From Albula goreensis (taxonomy: Eukaryota; Chordata; Actinopteri; Albuliformes; Albulidae): 64,000 nt of DNA. Each line of letters opens with the position of its first letter. Within the stretch, counting starts at the first letter, position 1. The notes under the pieces were generated by a model. It worked only from the letters and a program-made list of their open reading frames with translations, was not told the DNA's origin and did not search any database. Positions 60,635 through 64,000 of this stretch are shown here, in pieces. Where the stretch lies: NCBI GenBank assembly GCA_022829145.1, contig CM040753.1:5424884-5488883 (forward strand). The letters are read 5' to 3'. The translations under genes and the position numbers were made by a program.

Positions 60635-62892
60635 GTGACTGGTTTTGTTTCCCATCTTGTTGGGCAGTGCCTGCTTAGCTGCGAGCCCAGGACCAAACCG
60701 CTCTGTATGGATGGAGGCTGCAGAATAAAACAAATGAAGCAAGACGCCGAGAGAGACAGCGGGGCCAACAGCACAGCTGGTCTCCGGGGGCCCTGCCACG
60801 ACCCTGTCATAGGAGCCCACGCCGCTCGGAGTGACAATCCTGCTAATGAGGGCGGAATCCCGCAAAGAACCCGGGATGCTGCGGATCAATCTGGCGCTGA
60901 GCCGCGCCGGTCCGCCAGGGAGGAATAAAGCGCGAGTATATGGGCGGATATAAAGAACGGGAGATGGAAAGGTAGTCGCACCGTTTTCATGAGGGATGCG
61001 TGTGAGGGATTCGTTGAGGTTTTGTATTGATCTGATAAAGGCCGCCGCGCGTTCACAAGTTCACGGATTGATTGGCCGTCAATCTCCGGGAAGCGGTTCA
61101 AGGCTTAAACAACAACTCTGTTCCTCGGTAAACTGCTTTTTGGTTGACAAATACGTCGATGAAGGGAAGGAGAAAACAGCGGGAAGGCTCTGTATCACAG
61201 AGAGAGAGGTGGGTTTGGGGTGAAAAGCAGAGTGATATGAAGAGGAGAAGAAGAACAACAACAAGAAGAGAGAAATCCCTCTATTGTTGCATGTTAACTG
61301 GAACCTTGAGCAGCGCGAGTATTGACATGCAAATCAGGCGCCGAGAAATAAAATAGAATTCAATCAAGCGTGAACTGTTAAACTGCCCATTCACTCCCTT
61401 TTCTGATGCTAAAGGTACTTCCCCGAGTGAACATCAATCTGGAAACGCATGCTGGATCAGGTAGTGCGAATGAAAACATAATGCCAATAATAACAACAAT
61501 TAGAACACTGCACTCCATTATTAGAATCCGGAATGGAACTGTTATGCCAAATATTAAAGAGGGCCATTGGAGTTATTGAAACGAAAAGGTATAATTTAAG
61601 GAGAAACCGTTATAATCCAAAATATAAAACATAATAATAACAAAAAAAAAACTACATGGCCAGAATTTGTTCATGTGCCATGATTGTAGTTGGAACTGTA
61701 GCTGGAGTTACTGCAAACCACCAATGCGCCAATTTACTTGAGATACTCAACACGTTTGCTTTTGGCGGTTCCCTGAGGGTGAAAACATATATTCCATTAA
61801 CATGCACAGTGAGTGGGAGTGCGTTTCTATCATTTTCAGTGCTTTAATTAATTGGTAGAATTAATCTTCATATCCTATTTTTTAGTGCTATCAATTATTT
61901 TTTTCTCTAATATTATGTTATGATAATACCAATAAAAACTAAGCTGCAATACATCATGAAATGCCATAAAGACATCAGACCCTGTTTTTTTTTCACAATT
62001 ATTGCAAACTCATCTGTCAGACACTTCCAGGATGTTGCAGTCAAGTATACATTTTAATAACATACTATCATAGTTTTGACTGAATTGCATACGCCCTTTA
62101 ACAGACTAAGTGCATTTGATTAAATCTACCCCACCAGCTTTGTTTTTTTTTTTTTTGTTTTTTGCAATCAAACTCTCTACACAACAACAACTCAATTCAA
62201 CACTGGATGTGCCAGAGGCCAGCAATCTCTTTGTTCATTAGCATACAGTATTTACATAAGTGCAGTGCACCTCCTAAACCACTATGATAAATTGCCTAAA
62301 TGCATTATGGGAAACTAAAGCCTTCCTGTAGAAAAGTAGGTTCAGCTGATAAATGGCAAGATACGCTTCAATGCAAGGATCCATTAGGCCCTACACTGGT
62401 TCTATGACCCCACTGACAAACCGATATGCCATTGCTGAACCAACTACAACCGCATACATTTTGTAGGCTTTCAGTTTTGCAACACATATTACTGCATCTT
62501 TAACTGGACGCCAAAATCCTGTTTACTGCCAGCCCGTGTTGAGAGTTCTTCCAGTAGTCTCCATGCCCTATTTTCTGCATTTAAAATGTGCTTTTATCAA
62601 ACCTGTCCATTAATTGGAGAAAAGGGAATATACATGTGCTTCGCCTGGATTTTGTCGGTGTGAAAGTGTGTACAGATTTGCGCTCTGCACAGAAGATAGG
62701 GTATTGCTTTATAATCTGTATGAATGATTTAGACCTTTCATGTCCCTCTTGGCTTTTTGCTTTTACATTAAGAGGAGCCTCCCTGGTTCTTGTGGCCTTT
62801 TATTTACAGAGGAAAAACACATTCCTGGAATATAAATTAGTGGAGGAGAATGGTGTCTTGCTTTAAAACCATTAGGCTAAGGACCACACACC

Positions 62893-62970
62893 ACACATTC
62901 ACATTCACATTCACATTCACATACACATTCACATACACACATTTACACATACACATACACACACACACGC
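62893..62970 (+). repeat. (CACATT)n hexanucleotide repeat grading into (CA)n
   Basis: Four cacattcacatt-type units, then cacata and cacatt mixed, then CA. Confidence 0.92.
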
Positions 62971-63020
62971 AAAAAAATATCTATTTAGGAACAGAGAAAG
63001 CTCCCTCTGACCTCTCCAGT

Positions 63021-64000
63021 TGCTGCCCTGGTACATACAAACGGAGCTGCTGTGTTTCTCCTGTAGCTGACCCTAGTACAGTAAGAACAGACTAGTGTGT
63101 TTTTCCTGCAGCTGAGCCGACCCTAGTGCAGCATGAATAGGCTAACTTTTCACTACTGTAGCTGACCCTTGTACAGTATGAATAGGCTAGTGTGTTTTTC
63201 CTGTAGCTGAGCCTGGCACAGGGAGACTGGGCTGCTGTGTTTCTCCTGTAGCTGAGCCTGGCACAGGGAGACTGGGCTGCTGTGTTTCTTCTGTAGCTGA
63301 GCCTGGTGCAGTTAGACTGGGCTGCTGTGTTTCTCCTGTAGCTGAGCCTGGCACAGGGAGACTGGGCTGTTGTGTTTCTCCTGTAGCTGAGCCTGGCACA
63401 GGGAGACTGGGCTGTTGTGTTTCTCCTGTAGCTGAGCCTGGTGCAGTTAGACTGGGCTGCTGTGTTTCTCCTGTAGCTGAGTCTGGCACAGGAGACTGGG
63501 ACGCTGCTGTGTTTCTCCTATAGCTGAGCCTGGTACAGGAGACTGGGCCGTTGTGTTTCTCCTGTAGCTGAGCCTGGTGCAGTTACACTGGGCCGTTGTG
63601 TTTCTCCTGTAGCTGAGCCTGGCACAGGAGACTGGGCTGTTGTGTTTCTCCTGTAGCTGAGCCTGGCACAGGAGACTGGGCTGTTGTGTTTCTCCTGTAG
63701 CTGAGCCTGGCACAGGGAGACTGGGCTGCTGTGTTTCTCCTGTAGCTGAGCCTGGCACAGGGAGACTGGGCTGTTGTGTTTCTCCTGTAGCTGAGCCTGG
63801 CACAGGGAGACTGGGCCGTTGTGTTTCTCCTGTAGCTGAGCCTGGTACAGGAGACTGGGCTGCTGTGTTTCTCCTGCTGAGCTGAGCCTGGCACAGGGAG
63901 ACTGGGCTGTTGTGTTTCTCCTGTAGCTGAGCCTGGCACAGGGAGACTGGGCTGTTGTGTTTCTCCTGTAGCTGAGCCTGGCACAGGAGACTGGGCTGTT
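63021..64000 (+). repeat. 45-bp minisatellite, about 21 copies, runs off the window end
   Basis: Units start tgtgtttctcctgtagctga at 44-48-bp steps (for example 63235, 63280, 63325, 63370, 63415). The first four units, before 63190, are strongly diverged, and the rest are nearly identical. Variants gcacagggagact, gtgcagttagact and gtacaggagact mark sub-types. On the minus strand a unit reads PVPGSATGETQQPSL with no stop. Unit-length slips break that frame several times. Nothing indicates it is a real coding exon, but the array continues past the window. Confidence 0.95.

Larger units (their letters stand above)
56372..62892. other. Intronic interval
   Basis: Apart from the listed microsatellites it is mostly unique. 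A/T-rich sequence predominates from 59560 to 62890. 58655-58710 (gactaattagactaatcagt) and 61650-61860 look like possible conserved non-coding DNA. No coding sequence recognised. Confidence 0.5.

Overview
The window looks like euchromatic DNA of a ray-finned fish, most likely a teleost. The evidence is a fish-type Tc1 transposon, a tRNA-headed SINE family with an L2-type tail, very dense (CA)n/(TG)n microsatellites, and one conserved vertebrate coding exon. I cannot name the species from sequence alone. All other long open frames are low-complexity repeats, antisense shadows or transposon remains.

The only host coding sequence I can support is on the minus strand at 14536-15253. It is the last exon of a heparan sulfate 6-O-sulfotransferase, best matched to HS6ST1. 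It carries the PAPS 3'-phosphate-binding loop and the C-terminal half of the enzyme. Positions below about 14535 are its probable 3' UTR and downstream flank, with one plausible poly(A) signal near 12481. Positions above 15253 are intron to the end of the window: exon 1, with the membrane anchor and the 5'-phosphosulfate loop, is not present. The intron is therefore at least 48.7 kb long.

Layout: 1-12.5 kb is intergenic and holds a long AT hairpin, a diverged 100-bp direct repeat, a CpG-rich block, a LINE reverse-transcriptase fossil, a 56-bp tandem repeat and two old SINEs. 12.5-14.5 kb is the putative 3' UTR and includes a CT-rich minisatellite. 14.5-15.25 kb is the exon. 15.25-64 kb is intron. 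It carries many microsatellites, a 20/40-bp minisatellite at 30.6-31.1 kb after an L2-like 3' end, a Tc1 element at 34450-36029 with intact ends and a dead transposase, and a TG/TATG higher-order repeat at 47.1-47.97 kb. It also carries three more SINEs and a 45-bp minisatellite from 63.02 kb that runs off the window end.

The most interesting unexplained structure is a pair of about 147-bp non-coding elements at 33433-33580 and 48635-48780. They lie 15 kb apart in the same intron in the same orientation and share several long identical blocks, including homeodomain-type sites. Other items worth checking are a four-copy cluster of ZNF143/STAF-like motifs at 50.6-50.8 kb, the open 15-residue frame of the terminal minisatellite, and a 46-bp repeat combining CCAAT, CACCC and TATA-like motifs. 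I found no operon, CRISPR array, toxin system, viral element or other new multi-gene system.
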